Positions 25,840-34,441 of a stretch of DNA of 64,000 bases are shown here, one piece after another. Each line of letters opens with the position of its first letter. Position 1 is the stretch's first letter. The translations under genes and the position numbers were made by a program. The notes beneath the pieces are model-generated. The model made no database searches and was not told the DNA's origin. It saw only the letters and a list, made by a program, of their open reading frames with translations. Source of the DNA: Limimaricola sp. (GTDB taxonomy: Bacteria; Pseudomonadota; Alphaproteobacteria; Rhodobacterales; Rhodobacteraceae); NCBI RefSeq assembly GCF_016125575.1, contig NZ_WGLM01000004.1:126501-190500 (forward strand). Reading direction: 5' to 3'.

Positions 25840-27765
25840 ATGACACAACGTCCGCCGACGCCTCTGCTGGACAAGGTGCAGACCCCGGCAGACCTCAAGG
25901 GCCTGTCGGATTCCGAGTTGCGGCGGCTGGCCGACGAGCTTCGCGCCGAAACGATCAGCGCCGTGTCGGTTACCGGCGGACATCTGGGCGCGGGCCTTGG
26001 CGTGGTGGAATTGACCGTCGCGCTGCATGCCGTTTTCGATGCGCCGCGCGACAAGATCATCTGGGACGTCAGCCACCAAAGCTATCCGCACAAGATCCTG
26101 ACCGGGCGGCGCGACCGCATCCGCACCTTGCGGCAGAAGGACGGGCTGTCGGGCTTCACCAAGCGGTCCGAAAGCCCGTATGACCCGTTCGGCGCGGCAC
26201 ATAGCTCCACCTCGATCAGCGCGGCACTGGGATTCGTCGTGGCGCGCGATCTGGGCGGCGCGCCCGAGTTCGGCATCGGCGACGCGATCGCGGTGATCGG
26301 CGACGGTGCGATGAGCGCCGGCATGGCCTTCGAGGCGATGAACAACGCGGGCCATCTCGGCAAACGCATGTTCGTGATCCTGAACGACAACGACATGTCC
26401 ATCGCGCCACCCGTCGGTGCATTGTCGAACTACCTTGGGCGGCTTTACGCAGGCGAGCCGTTTCAAGAACTCAAGGCCGCCGCCAAGGGCGCGGTCAGCC
26501 TGCTGCCCGAACCCTTCCGCGAGGGCGCGCGCCGGGCCAAGGACATGCTCAAACACATGACCGTGGGCGGCACGCTCTTCGAGGAACTGGGGTTCTCCTA
26601 TATCGGCCCGGTCGACGGGCACGACATGGAACAGCTTTTGTCGGTGCTGCGGATGGTGCATCACCGCGCCACCGGCCCGGTGCTGATCCATGTGATCACC
26701 AAGAAGGGCAAGGGATATGCCCCCGCCGAAGAGGCGCTGGACCGCGGCCACGCGACGGGCAAGTTCGACGTGCTGACCGGCGAACAGGCCAAGGCGCCAT
26801 CGAACGCCCCCAGCTATACCTCGGTCTTTGCCGAACAGCTTCTGAAAGAGGCCGCGCGCGACCCGATGATCTGCGCGGTGACAGCGGCGATGCCTGACGG
26901 CACGGGTCTCAGCCGGTTCATGGAACGCTATGCCAGCCGCTGTTTCGACGTGGGCATCGCCGAACAGCATGCGGTAACCTTCAGCGCCGGGTTGGCCGCG
27001 GGCGGGCTGCGGCCCTTTTGCGCGCTTTACTCCACCTTCCTTCAGCGCGGCTACGACCAGGTCGTGCATGACGTGGCCATCCAGCGCCTGCCGGTGCGCT
27101 TCGCCATCGACCGCGCGGGGCTGGTGGGGGCCGATGGCGCGACCCATGCCGGCGCCTTCGACGTGGCGTTCCTTGCCAACCTGCCCGGCTTCGTGGTGAT
27201 GGCCGCGGCCGACGAGGCAGAACTGGTCCGCATGGTCGCCACCGCTGCCCGGCACGACACGGGGCCCATCGCCTTCCGCTTTCCGCGCGGCGAAGGGGTG
27301 GGCGTGACCATTCCCGAGGACGCTGAACCGCTGGAGATTGGCAAGGGCCGGATGGTGCAGGAGGGATCGCGCGTGGCCATCCTGTCCTTCGGCACCCGGC
27401 TGCAGGAAGTCACGAAGGCCGCCGAGGGGCTGGCCGCGCGTGGCATCACGCCCAGTATCGCCGATGCCCGCTTTGCCAAGCCGCTGGACCGCGACCTGAT
27501 CCTGCGCCTTGCCCACACGCACGAGGCGCTGATCACCATCGAAGAGGGCGCGGTGGGCGGTTTTGGCAGCCACGTCGCGCAACTGCTGGCCGACGAGGGC
27601 GTGTTCGATACCGGGCTGAAGTTCCGGATGATGACCCTGCCCGACACCTTCATCGACCAGTCCAGCCCCGCCGACATGTACGCCACCGCCGGCCTGAACG
27701 CCGCCGACATCGAGGCGAAGGTGCTGGAGGTGCTCGATGTGAAGGTTATCGGGAAGAGGGCGTAG
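25840..27765 (+). CDS. dxs: 1-deoxy-D-xylulose-5-phosphate synthase, housekeeping-operon copy
   Basis: The 641-residue thiamine-diphosphate enzyme makes DXP from pyruvate and glyceraldehyde-3-phosphate, the first step of the MEP pathway. The TPP motif is [18 protein letters not shown], and the transketolase-type catalytic Glu is in [14 protein letters not shown]. It follows ispA by 11 bases. At residues 75-79 it reads DVSHQ where the second copy and most family members have DVGHQ. A second dxs lies at 61815-63734 on the other strand. Confidence 0.95.
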   Translation: MTQRPPTPLLDKVQTPADLKGLSDSELRRLADELRAETISAVSVTGGHLGAGLGVVELTVALHAVFDAPRDKIIWDVSHQSYPHKILTGRRDRIRTLRQKDGLSGFTKRSESPYDPFGAAHSSTSISAALGFVVARDLGGAPEFGIGDAIAVIGDGAMSAGMAFEAMNNAGHLGKRMFVILNDNDMSIAPPVGALSNYLGRLYAGEPFQELKAAAKGAVSLLPEPFREGARRAKDMLKHMTVGGTLFEELGFSYIGPVDGHDMEQLLSVLRMVHHRATGPVLIHVITKKGKGYAPAEEALDRGHATGKFDVLTGEQAKAPSNAPSYTSVFAEQLLKEAARDPMICAVTAAMPDGTGLSRFMERYASRCFDVGIAEQHAVTFSAGLAAGGLRPFCALYSTFLQRGYDQVVHDVAIQRLPVRFAIDRAGLVGADGATHAGAFDVAFLANLPGFVVMAAADEAELVRMVATAARHDTGPIAFRFPRGEGVGVTIPEDAEPLEIGKGRMVQEGSRVAILSFGTRLQEVTKAAEGLAARGITPSIADARFAKPLDRDLILRLAHTHEALITIEEGAVGGFGSHVAQLLADEGVFDTGLKFRMMTLPDTFIDQSSPADMYATAGLNAADIEAKVLEVLDVKVIGKRA

Positions 27766-27769
27766 CGCG

Positions 27770-28693
27770 ATGATTCCGACTTACGAGATGCTGATGCTGC
27801 CGATGCTGAGACTGATTGCAGCCGGGCATACGGAAATGGCGCCATGTCTGCCGAAGATCGCCGCCGAATTTAGTCTCAGCAAGGAAGATCAAGAGCAACT
27901 TCTGCCCAGCGGGAAGCAAACGACGCTCGCAAACCGCGCCCATTGGGCACGTCAATACCTGTCGCAGGCAGGGTTGATCGAACCAATCAAGCGCGGCCAC
28001 TACAAGATCACCCAAAGAGGCAGGGACGTTCTGGCGGCAGGTCCAGCGGAAATCAACAACACGACTCTGTCCGCATATCCAGAATTCCTTGCGTTCAAGA
28101 AACGCACAACAAAGACCGACAGTGACGGGGCAAGCAGCTCTGCGCCAACCAACGTCACCTTTGCATCGCAGACACCAGAGGACGTTATTGGACAGGCCTT
28201 TTCCGAGATTGACGCGGCGCTCATCTCGGAACTTCTCAACGCCATTTCCGGCGTTTCACCGACAAGGTTCGAACAATTAATCGTCGATCTGCTTCTGGCC
28301 ATGGGCTACGGCGGGGGCGACCGCGAAATGGGTCAACGCATAGGCAAGTCCGGTGATGGTGGTATCGACGGCATCATTAACGAAGATGCATTGGGCCTGG
28401 ATGCTGTCTACATACAGGCCAAGCGCTACGCCCCCGACAACAAGGTGGGCCGCCCTGCTTTGCAAGCGTTTGTTGGTTCCTTGACAGGTGAAGGCGCGAC
28501 CAAAGGCGTTTTTGTCACGACCTCCGATTTCTCGAAAGAGGCTCGCGACTATGTCGAGAAAGTTCAGCAAAGGATCGTGCTGATCAATGGCGACCGCTTG
28601 GCGCGCCTGATGATCCAGCACGACGTCGGTGTCCGGTCTCGCAAAACCTATGTGCTAAGATCCGTCGACGAGGACTATTTCTCAGAAGGTTAG
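27770..28693 (+). CDS. Mrr-type restriction endonuclease
   Basis: A 307-residue protein with an N-terminal winged-helix Mrr domain (about residues 1-95) and a C-terminal Mrr catalytic domain of the PD-(D/E)XK fold. The nuclease core is seen in MGYGGGDREMGQ, GKSGDGGIDGII and AVYIQAKRYA, giving D...QxK. Mrr enzymes cut modified DNA (type IV restriction). It begins four bases after dxs, is clearly more AT-rich than its neighbours, and has no methyltransferase partner, which fits recent acquisition as a stand-alone defence gene. Confidence 0.85.
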   Translation: MIPTYEMLMLPMLRLIAAGHTEMAPCLPKIAAEFSLSKEDQEQLLPSGKQTTLANRAHWARQYLSQAGLIEPIKRGHYKITQRGRDVLAAGPAEINNTTLSAYPEFLAFKKRTTKTDSDGASSSAPTNVTFASQTPEDVIGQAFSEIDAALISELLNAISGVSPTRFEQLIVDLLLAMGYGGGDREMGQRIGKSGDGGIDGIINEDALGLDAVYIQAKRYAPDNKVGRPALQAFVGSLTGEGATKGVFVTTSDFSKEARDYVEKVQQRIVLINGDRLARLMIQHDVGVRSRKTYVLRSVDEDYFSEG

Positions 28694-28783
28694 ACACCCC
28701 AGTGACGCAAGGGAACGTTCCGCGCGGTCTGGACGGGCGGCCTGGGCTGCAGGAATGTGCAGCACCGTTCGGAGAACCCCACA

Positions 28784-29431
28784 ATGCGCCCTGCCCTCGT
28801 CTATCGCTGGATCGTGTTCCTGCTGGCCGCCTTTTACAGCCTGCGGATGATCCTGTTCGGAGGCTATGATGGCTTTGGCGGGCCATTCCGGTACCTCACG
28901 ATCTGGGCGCTCTTGATCGCCTTCTTCTCGGCCAGCCGGATGATCGCGCTGGAACAGGGGCGCAGCACGAAACGCTGGGACGGATTTGTCGGCATGACCT
29001 CGGTCATCACGGCGATGGTGGTGATGCTGTATTGGCGGCTTTACCTCGCCGATCCGGGGTCGGTGACCGATCATGGCAAGCAGGGCGCGTGGTGGCTGAA
29101 CGGCTACCTGCACGGAGCGGGACCGGCGCTGCAATGGATCGATGCGGTGTTCATTCACCAGTCGTTTACCCGGCTGCGCGCTTCGGCATTGTGGCTGTTG
29201 GGGGTGATCGTGGGCTATGTCGTCTGGATCGAACTGCTGGTCGCGCCGCTGAATGACAGCCCGGCGGGCAGCGTGACCAGCGGAATGCCCTACCCGTTCC
29301 TCAACAACCTTACCTTTGCCGGACGGGCGAATTTCTACATCACCAACCTGATCGTGGCCGGGGTGATGCTGGCCGTCTTTGCCACGCTGGCTTGGGCCGT
29401 CAGGCGTCTTCGGCGACAAGCAGCGCGCTGA
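28784..29431 (+). CDS. Pr6Pr / FAR-17a-AIG1-like membrane protein
   Basis: A 215-residue integral membrane protein with about six segments. The motifs WLNGYLHGAGPALQWIDAVF and GMPYPFLNNLTFAG resemble the H and YPFL blocks of the FAR-17a/AIG1 family, whose eukaryotic members are threonine hydrolases acting on lipids. The biochemical role in bacteria is unknown. ATG 28784 has GGAG nine bases upstream. Its end overlaps the convergent SDR gene by 32 bases. Confidence 0.65.
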   Translation: MRPALVYRWIVFLLAAFYSLRMILFGGYDGFGGPFRYLTIWALLIAFFSASRMIALEQGRSTKRWDGFVGMTSVITAMVVMLYWRLYLADPGSVTDHGKQGAWWLNGYLHGAGPALQWIDAVFIHQSFTRLRASALWLLGVIVGYVVWIELLVAPLNDSPAGSVTSGMPYPFLNNLTFAGRANFYITNLIVAGVMLAVFATLAWAVRRLRRQAAR

Positions 29432-30254
29432 GGCCCGCACGATAATCGGGGTATTGCAGCACCACGCCCAGCTCGTCCTTGATGCGGTCGTTCCGCACCT
29501 TCTTCGATTCGGCATAGAAGCTGCGCGCCATCGGCGTCATCTCGGCCGTCTCGAAATCCTCGGCGGGCGGCACCGGCAGGCCCAGCAGATGCGCGGCATG
29601 TTCGATGACATCCTCGGGCGGGGCCGGGTCATCGTCGCAGACGTTGTAGACGGCGCCGGGGTTGGGCCGGGCGATGGAGGCGGCAAGAACCTGCGCGATA
29701 TCCTCGACATGGATACGGCTGAAGACCTGTCCAGGCTTGACGATCCGCCGCGCCGTCCCCTCGCGCACCTTGGCGAACGGGCCGCGACCGGGCCCATAGA
29801 TGCCGGCAAGGCGGAAGATGTGCAGCGGCAGGCCCAGCGCGGCCCAGTCACCTTCTGCCTGCACACGCGCCTGCCCGCGCGCGGTGGCGGGGTTCAGCGG
29901 GCTGTCCTCGTCCACCCAGTCGCCGCCATTGTCGCCATAGACGCCTGTGGTCGAGAGATAACCCACCCACTGGAACTGCCCGGCCCGCGCGGCGATCTCG
30001 TCGCGCAGGGCGCGTAGCACCGGGTCACCCTCGGCATCGGGCGCGGCGGAAATCAGCAGGTGCGTCGCCGCATCGAGTGCGGGCAGCATGTTGGCGCCGG
30101 GCCACAGCCGGGGCTCTGTCCCTTCGGCCATCAGGGCGGCCAGCTTGTCCTCGTTGCGGGTGGTGCCGATGATGCGCCAGTCGCGCGCTGGCAGCAGGCG
30201 CGCCAGCGCGCGCGCCGAATAGCCGTGACCGAAGGAAAGAAGCGTGCGTGTCAT
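29400..30254 (-). CDS. SDR-type NAD(P)-dependent epimerase/oxidoreductase
   Basis: A 284-residue extended short-chain dehydrogenase. The N-terminal FGHGYSARALARLL is a variant Rossmann glycine motif, and YLSTTGVYGDNGGDWVDE is the active-site block of YeeZ-like members. RLAGIYGPGRGPF and SRIHVEDIA follow. The substrate is unknown. It overlaps the membrane protein gene at its 3' end and diverges from the methyltransferase gene. Confidence 0.8.
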   Translation of the reverse strand: MTRTLLSFGHGYSARALARLLPARDWRIIGTTRNEDKLAALMAEGTEPRLWPGANMLPALDAATHLLISAAPDAEGDPVLRALRDEIAARAGQFQWVGYLSTTGVYGDNGGDWVDEDSPLNPATARGQARVQAEGDWAALGLPLHIFRLAGIYGPGRGPFAKVREGTARRIVKPGQVFSRIHVEDIAQVLAASIARPNPGAVYNVCDDDPAPPEDVIEHAAHLLGLPVPPAEDFETAEMTPMARSFYAESKKVRNDRIKDELGVVLQYPDYRAGLSALLVAEDA

Positions 30255-30330
30255 GCAACGGTGATGCCGCCGCGCGCGCCAAAGCGCAAGGCAGGTTGAC
30301 TTGTGCCGCTAGGGGCGCAGCATCGGCGGC

Positions 30331-30954
30331 ATGACAGACAAACCCAGCCTTGAGGGCGCCTATGGCCTGAAGACGCCCGACGACAACCGTCGCCTGTACC
30401 GCGACTGGGCCGCGACCTATGACACCGATTTCGTCGCCGCGATGGATTACCGCCTGCCGGTCGCCGTGGCCGAGGCTTTTGCCGCTGTCGGCGCTGGCCC
30501 GGTCCTTGATGTCGGGGCGGGGACCGGGGCGGTCGGCATGCTGCTGCGGGCGAACGGGACAGCGCCAGTGGATGGCACTGATATCTCGCCCGAGATGCTG
30601 GAGGTCGCAGGGCGAAGCGGAGCCTATCGCCGGCTTTTCGAAGGCGACGTCCTGGCCCGGCTCGACGTCGAGGACAGTTCCTATTCAGGCATCGTCAGCG
30701 CGGGCACCTTCACGCTGGGCCATGTCGGGCCCAACGCCCTGACCGAACTTCTGCGGATCGCCGCGCCCGGCGCGCTTTTCGTGCTGTCCATCAACACGCA
30801 ACATTACGTGCGGGCCGGTTTCGCCCCGGCCCTTGCCGCGCTGTCATCGCGGATCGACAGGCTGAGCCTGCCAGAGGTGCCGATCTACGGCCCCGGCGCC
30901 ACCGGCCCGCATGCCGCCGACCGGGCGTACGTTGCCACGTTTCGCAAACGTTAA
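30331..30954 (+). CDS. Class I SAM-dependent methyltransferase
   Basis: A 207-residue protein with the SAM-binding motif VLDVGAGTGAVGMLLRANG (about residues 57-75), then DGTDISPEMLEVA as motif II, and VSAGTFTLGHVGP further on. A small-molecule methyltransferase is likely, with unknown substrate. Its stop overlaps the convergent DUF1810 gene by four bases. Confidence 0.85.
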   Translation: MTDKPSLEGAYGLKTPDDNRRLYRDWAATYDTDFVAAMDYRLPVAVAEAFAAVGAGPVLDVGAGTGAVGMLLRANGTAPVDGTDISPEMLEVAGRSGAYRRLFEGDVLARLDVEDSSYSGIVSAGTFTLGHVGPNALTELLRIAAPGALFVLSINTQHYVRAGFAPALAALSSRIDRLSLPEVPIYGPGATGPHAADRAYVATFRKR

Positions 30955-31370
30955 CCGCGGGTCAGGGCATCCAGCGTCACAGGACAACGCTGTCCGTCAT
31001 GAAAGGCGTCAAGCACCGCCGCAAAGACCGGATCGGCACCCGGCACCGCGGCAAAAAGCGTGGCACAACTGCGCAGCTTCATCGCGTCGACCGTGCCAAG
31101 GATCGCCTCGGGCGGCGTACCCGCATGGGTCAGCATTAGCTTCATCATCTCGGTCAGGCGCGGGCCCAGCACCGGATGGCCAAGGTATGCCGACGCCTCG
31201 TCCAGATCGGCAAGACCGAACCGCTTGGCCATGTCCGAGCGGCCGAGAATCGCCAGTTGCGGAAAGATGAACCACATCCAGTGGCTGGTCTTGCGCCCGG
31301 CACGGATCTCGTCCCGCGCCCGCTGATAGACGCCCAGCTGGGCTTCAACGAAGCGCTCCAGACCGGCCAT
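30951..31370 (-). CDS. DUF1810 domain protein
   Basis: A 139-residue cytoplasmic protein matching DUF1810: LERFVEAQLGVYQRARDEI, KTSHWMWFIFPQLAILGRS and the block GHPVLGPRLTEMM. The function of the family is not established. It directly follows the CaiD-like gene on the same strand (one base after its stop) and converges with the methyltransferase gene. Confidence 0.85.
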   Translation of the reverse strand: MAGLERFVEAQLGVYQRARDEIRAGRKTSHWMWFIFPQLAILGRSDMAKRFGLADLDEASAYLGHPVLGPRLTEMMKLMLTHAGTPPEAILGTVDAMKLRSCATLFAAVPGADPVFAAVLDAFHDGQRCPVTLDALTRG

Positions 31371-32150
31371 TCACCGCCCCTTCCAGACCGGATCGCGCCC
31401 TTCTGCAAAAGCGCGCGCGCCTTCTTTCTGGTCCTCGCTGGAATAAAGCCTGTCGACCGTGGGCAACTGCCGCTTGGTAATGCGGTTCAGGGCATCCTGA
31501 AACCGCATGTCCTCGGCCTCGCGCACCACTTCCTTGATCGCGGCGTAAACCAGCGGCGGTCCAGAGGCGAGCAAACGCGCAAGGTCCCACGCCTTCGGCA
31601 GCAACTCCTCTGGCGTGGTGATCTCGCGCAGAAGGCCCCAGCGCAGGGCCTCTTCGGCGTCAAACCAGCGCCCGGTCAGCAGCAGGTCCATCGCGACATG
31701 GTAGGGAATGCGCTTGGGCAACTTGATGCTGGCCGCGTCGGCCACCGTGCCGGAGCGAATCTCCGGCAGGGCAAACGTGGCATTGTCGGAGGCCAGGATC
31801 AGGTCACACGACAGCGCCAGTTCAAGACCCCCGCCACAGCAGATGCCGTTGACCGCGCAGATCACTGGCTTGTTGAGGTTCGGCAGTTCCTGCAGCCCCC
31901 CGAAACCACCCACGCCATAATCGCCATCCACCGCGTCGCCCGCGGCGGCCGCCTTCAGGTCCCAGCCGGGACAAAAGAACTTGTCGCCCTCGGCGCGCAG
32001 GATGCAGACGCGCAGGGCATCGTCGTCGCGGAAGGCACGAAACGTCTCGCCCATGATCCGGCTGGTGATCAGATCGATCGCGTTGGCCTTCGGCCGGTCG
32101 AGCGTGACCTCGAGGATGGTGCCTTCGGTGCGGGTGCGAATCGGGCTCAT
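31371..32150 (-). CDS. CaiD-like enoyl-CoA hydratase (carnitinyl-CoA dehydratase family)
   Basis: A 259-residue crotonase-fold protein. VTLDRPKANAIDL begins the fold, AVNGICCGGGLELALSCDL forms the oxyanion-hole region, and ALPEIRSGTVADAASIKLPK carries the catalytic Glu region. It most resembles carnitinyl-CoA dehydratases. It overlaps the acyl-CoA ligase gene (ATGA) and lies near an acyl-CoA dehydrogenase, so a CoA-thioester catabolic route is likely; the actual substrate is open. Confidence 0.8.
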   Translation of the reverse strand: MSPIRTRTEGTILEVTLDRPKANAIDLITSRIMGETFRAFRDDDALRVCILRAEGDKFFCPGWDLKAAAAGDAVDGDYGVGGFGGLQELPNLNKPVICAVNGICCGGGLELALSCDLILASDNATFALPEIRSGTVADAASIKLPKRIPYHVAMDLLLTGRWFDAEEALRWGLLREITTPEELLPKAWDLARLLASGPPLVYAAIKEVVREAEDMRFQDALNRITKRQLPTVDRLYSSEDQKEGARAFAEGRDPVWKGR

Positions 32151-34168
32151 GGTGTTCTCCTGATCAAGGCGTCGGCGGCGATGGCATCTGTCGCTGTGCA
32201 GATCAGCGGGTTGACCTCGACCTCGGCCACCGCGTCGGCATTGGCCAGCACATGGGATTCGACCGCGCGGATCGCCGCGATGATCGCGGCACGGTTGGCG
32301 GGCGGGGCGCCGCGGAACCCGGCCAGCAGCCGCGCCACCTTCAGGCGGTCCAGCGTGACATGCAAGGTTTCATCGCTGGCGGGCAACAGGCAGCTGGCCG
32401 CATCCTGCCAGACCTCGGTCAGCGTGCCCCCCGCCCCCAGCGTCAGCACGAATCCATGCGCGGGGTCGCGCACCACACCGACAAGCAGCTCCGCCACAGT
32501 GCCGCTCACCATTTCCTCGACAATGTAGCCCGTCGCACCCATCCGCCGCGCCGCGTCCTCTACCGCCTCGGGCGTGGCCAGGTTCAGCACTACCGCGCCC
32601 GCCTCGGTCTTGTGCGCGAAACCTTCGCCCTTCAGCACCACGGGAAAGCCGATCTGCCCGGCCGCTTGGACCGCGTCCTCTGGCGTGGCGGCGGGCAGGC
32701 GGGCCGGCACTCGCAGGCCATGGGCGGCCAACGCCGCCTTGGCCGCGGCCTCGGTCAGCGTCACCGTGTCACCGGCAGGGCCAAGACGCGGCAGGTCAAG
32801 GCCCAGATCGGGCACCTCCCGCTGTACGGCGGCGGCAATCGCGCCGAACGCCTCGTTCAACCCGTTCAGCGGCACGATCCCCGCCGCCAGCAGCCGCGCG
32901 GCCACTGCCTCGGGCATGAGTTCCGGCAGCGTCGCCACCATCCCGATACGGCCGCCCGTGCGCTGGCCCGCGCCGATGGCGGCGGCGATGGTGCAGTCCC
33001 AGTCGGCATCGTCACAGCGGTCGGCCCGGGGGAAATCGACGATCAGCAGGGTCATGGCCAGATGCGGCGCGACCATGGCGGCAAAGGCATCGGTCATCGC
33101 CGGGACATCGCGCCATATATAGGTGTTGTAGTCGAGCGGGTTGGCCAGCGCCACGCGGGGGCCGAGCGCCGCAAAAAGCCCCGCGCGCTGCGCCTCGGTC
33201 AGCGGCGGAAAGGCAATGCCGCGCCCCTCGGCTGCATCGCCCGACAGGCTCGCCTCGCCGCCCGAACAGCTGATCGTGGCGATCTCGGCCGAGGGCAGCG
33301 GCCCGCAGACATGCAAGAGCTTCAGCGCCTCGAGAAAGGTCGGCAAATCGTGCACCCGCGCGATCCCCAGCCGGTCCAGCAGCGCCTGCGCCCCGGCATC
33401 GCCCCCGGCCAGCGAGGCGGTGTGCGAGATCGTCGCCGCCCGCGCCGCCGCCGACCGTCCCACCTTCAAGGCCACCAGCGGCACGCCCCGCGCACGGGCC
33501 TTGCGCGCCAGCGCCTGCCAGTCGGCAAGGTCACCGAAGCCTTCGACATGCAGGCCGATCGCGGTCACGCGCGGATCGTCCAGCAGGTCGGCGGCGATGC
33601 GCGCCTGGCTGGTCTGGGCCTGATTGCCGCAGGTGACGACATAGCCGATTGGCAGGCCGCGCTGCTGCATCGTCAGGTTGATCGCGATGTTGGAGGATTG
33701 CGTCAGGATCGCCACGCCGCGGTCCACCCGCGCCAGCCCGTGCTGGTCGGGCCAGAGAACGGCACCGTCAAGCGCGTTGATCAGGCCATAGCAGTTGGGC
33801 CCAAGGATCGGCATCTCGCCCGCCGCGCGAAGAAGGTCGGCGTTGCGCGCCGCGCCATCCTCGACCTCGGCAAAACCCGCGGCAAAGCACACCGCCCCGC
33901 CCGCGCCAAATGCCGACAGCGCCGCCACCGCCGGGATCGTCGCATCGCGGTTGATGCCGATGAAGACGGCATCGGGCGGCGCCGGCAGGTCCTCGACCCG
34001 CTCCACGACGGCGCGCCCGGCAATCTCGCCCCCCTTGGGGTTCACGGGCCAGACCGGCCCGGCAAAGCCGATCTTGTCCAGCTGCCCGATCACCGCGCGC
34101 CCCCAGGCGCCGCCGCCGATCACAGCGACCGAGGCCGGGCGCAACAGCCGAGACAGGTCGCGCGTCAT
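32147..34168 (-). CDS. Acetate--CoA ligase family protein (ADP-forming, fused subunits)
   Basis: A 673-residue fusion. The N-terminal CoA-binding Rossmann domain (VAVIGGGAWGRAVIGQL) is followed by succinyl-CoA-ligase-like domains (GPNCYGLINALDGAVLWP, then ISCSGGEASLSGDAAEGRG) and a C-terminal ATP-grasp domain (FPVVLKGEGFAHKTEAGAV, LGAGGTLTEVW). Such NDP-forming ligases activate acetate or larger acids. Translational coupling to the CaiD-like hydratase suggests it makes that enzyme's CoA substrate. Confidence 0.85.
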   Translation of the reverse strand: MTRDLSRLLRPASVAVIGGGAWGRAVIGQLDKIGFAGPVWPVNPKGGEIAGRAVVERVEDLPAPPDAVFIGINRDATIPAVAALSAFGAGGAVCFAAGFAEVEDGAARNADLLRAAGEMPILGPNCYGLINALDGAVLWPDQHGLARVDRGVAILTQSSNIAINLTMQQRGLPIGYVVTCGNQAQTSQARIAADLLDDPRVTAIGLHVEGFGDLADWQALARKARARGVPLVALKVGRSAAARAATISHTASLAGGDAGAQALLDRLGIARVHDLPTFLEALKLLHVCGPLPSAEIATISCSGGEASLSGDAAEGRGIAFPPLTEAQRAGLFAALGPRVALANPLDYNTYIWRDVPAMTDAFAAMVAPHLAMTLLIVDFPRADRCDDADWDCTIAAAIGAGQRTGGRIGMVATLPELMPEAVAARLLAAGIVPLNGLNEAFGAIAAAVQREVPDLGLDLPRLGPAGDTVTLTEAAAKAALAAHGLRVPARLPAATPEDAVQAAGQIGFPVVLKGEGFAHKTEAGAVVLNLATPEAVEDAARRMGATGYIVEEMVSGTVAELLVGVVRDPAHGFVLTLGAGGTLTEVWQDAASCLLPASDETLHVTLDRLKVARLLAGFRGAPPANRAAIIAAIRAVESHVLANADAVAEVEVNPLICTATDAIAADALIRRTP

Positions 34169-34189
34169 GTCCGCCCCGCGTGCCGCGGG

Positions 34190-34226
34190 CCGGAGGCCTC
34201 CGGCGGGAGTATTTCACGCCAGAAGA
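34190..34226 (+). repeat. Dispersed repeat, copy B (short palindrome form)
   Basis: The perfect palindrome CCGGAGGCCTCCGG (34190-34203) is followed by GGGAGTATTTCACGCC and AGAAGAAG. It is in plus orientation in the 273-bp gap between the acyl-CoA ligase start and the acyl-CoA dehydrogenase stop, facing copy C. Confidence 0.6.
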
Positions 34227-34346
34227 AGCAACGGTTTGTTAAGGTTAATCCCCCAGGATGAATGCACGGTACAGGCTGGAGAGCCGATGACCGTGCCAGG
34301 AGAAGCCCCCCGTCGCCTGTCCGGCGCGGGGGGTGGACCGCCCCGC

Positions 34347-34407
34347 TTCTTCTGGCCTCAAATACTCCGGGGGGAGTCGCGCGGCGCGCGACGGGGGGCT
34401 GGCCCCC
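34347..34407 (-). repeat. Dispersed two-hairpin repeat, copy C
   Basis: On the minus strand: a hairpin of GGGGGC with GCCCCC (34394-34407), a hairpin GTCGCGC-GCC-GCGCGAC (34376-34392), TCCCCCC, then GGAGTATTTGAGGCCAGAAG. It begins 34 bases after the acyl-CoA dehydrogenase stop on the same strand and may terminate that operon. Its plan equals copy A while the second stem differs in sequence yet stays paired. Confidence 0.65.
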
Positions 34408-34441
34408 ATCCCCGCCCGCACCGGGCGCAAGATGGCGCATG

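Noticed and set aside
25765-27582. Minus-strand frame of 605 codons
   Set aside because: Shadow of the first dxs.
32252-34261. Long plus-strand open frame of 669 codons
   Set aside because: It is antisense to the acyl-CoA ligase; the product is a His/Arg/Gly-rich low-complexity shadow typical of GC-rich genomes, with no recognised motif.
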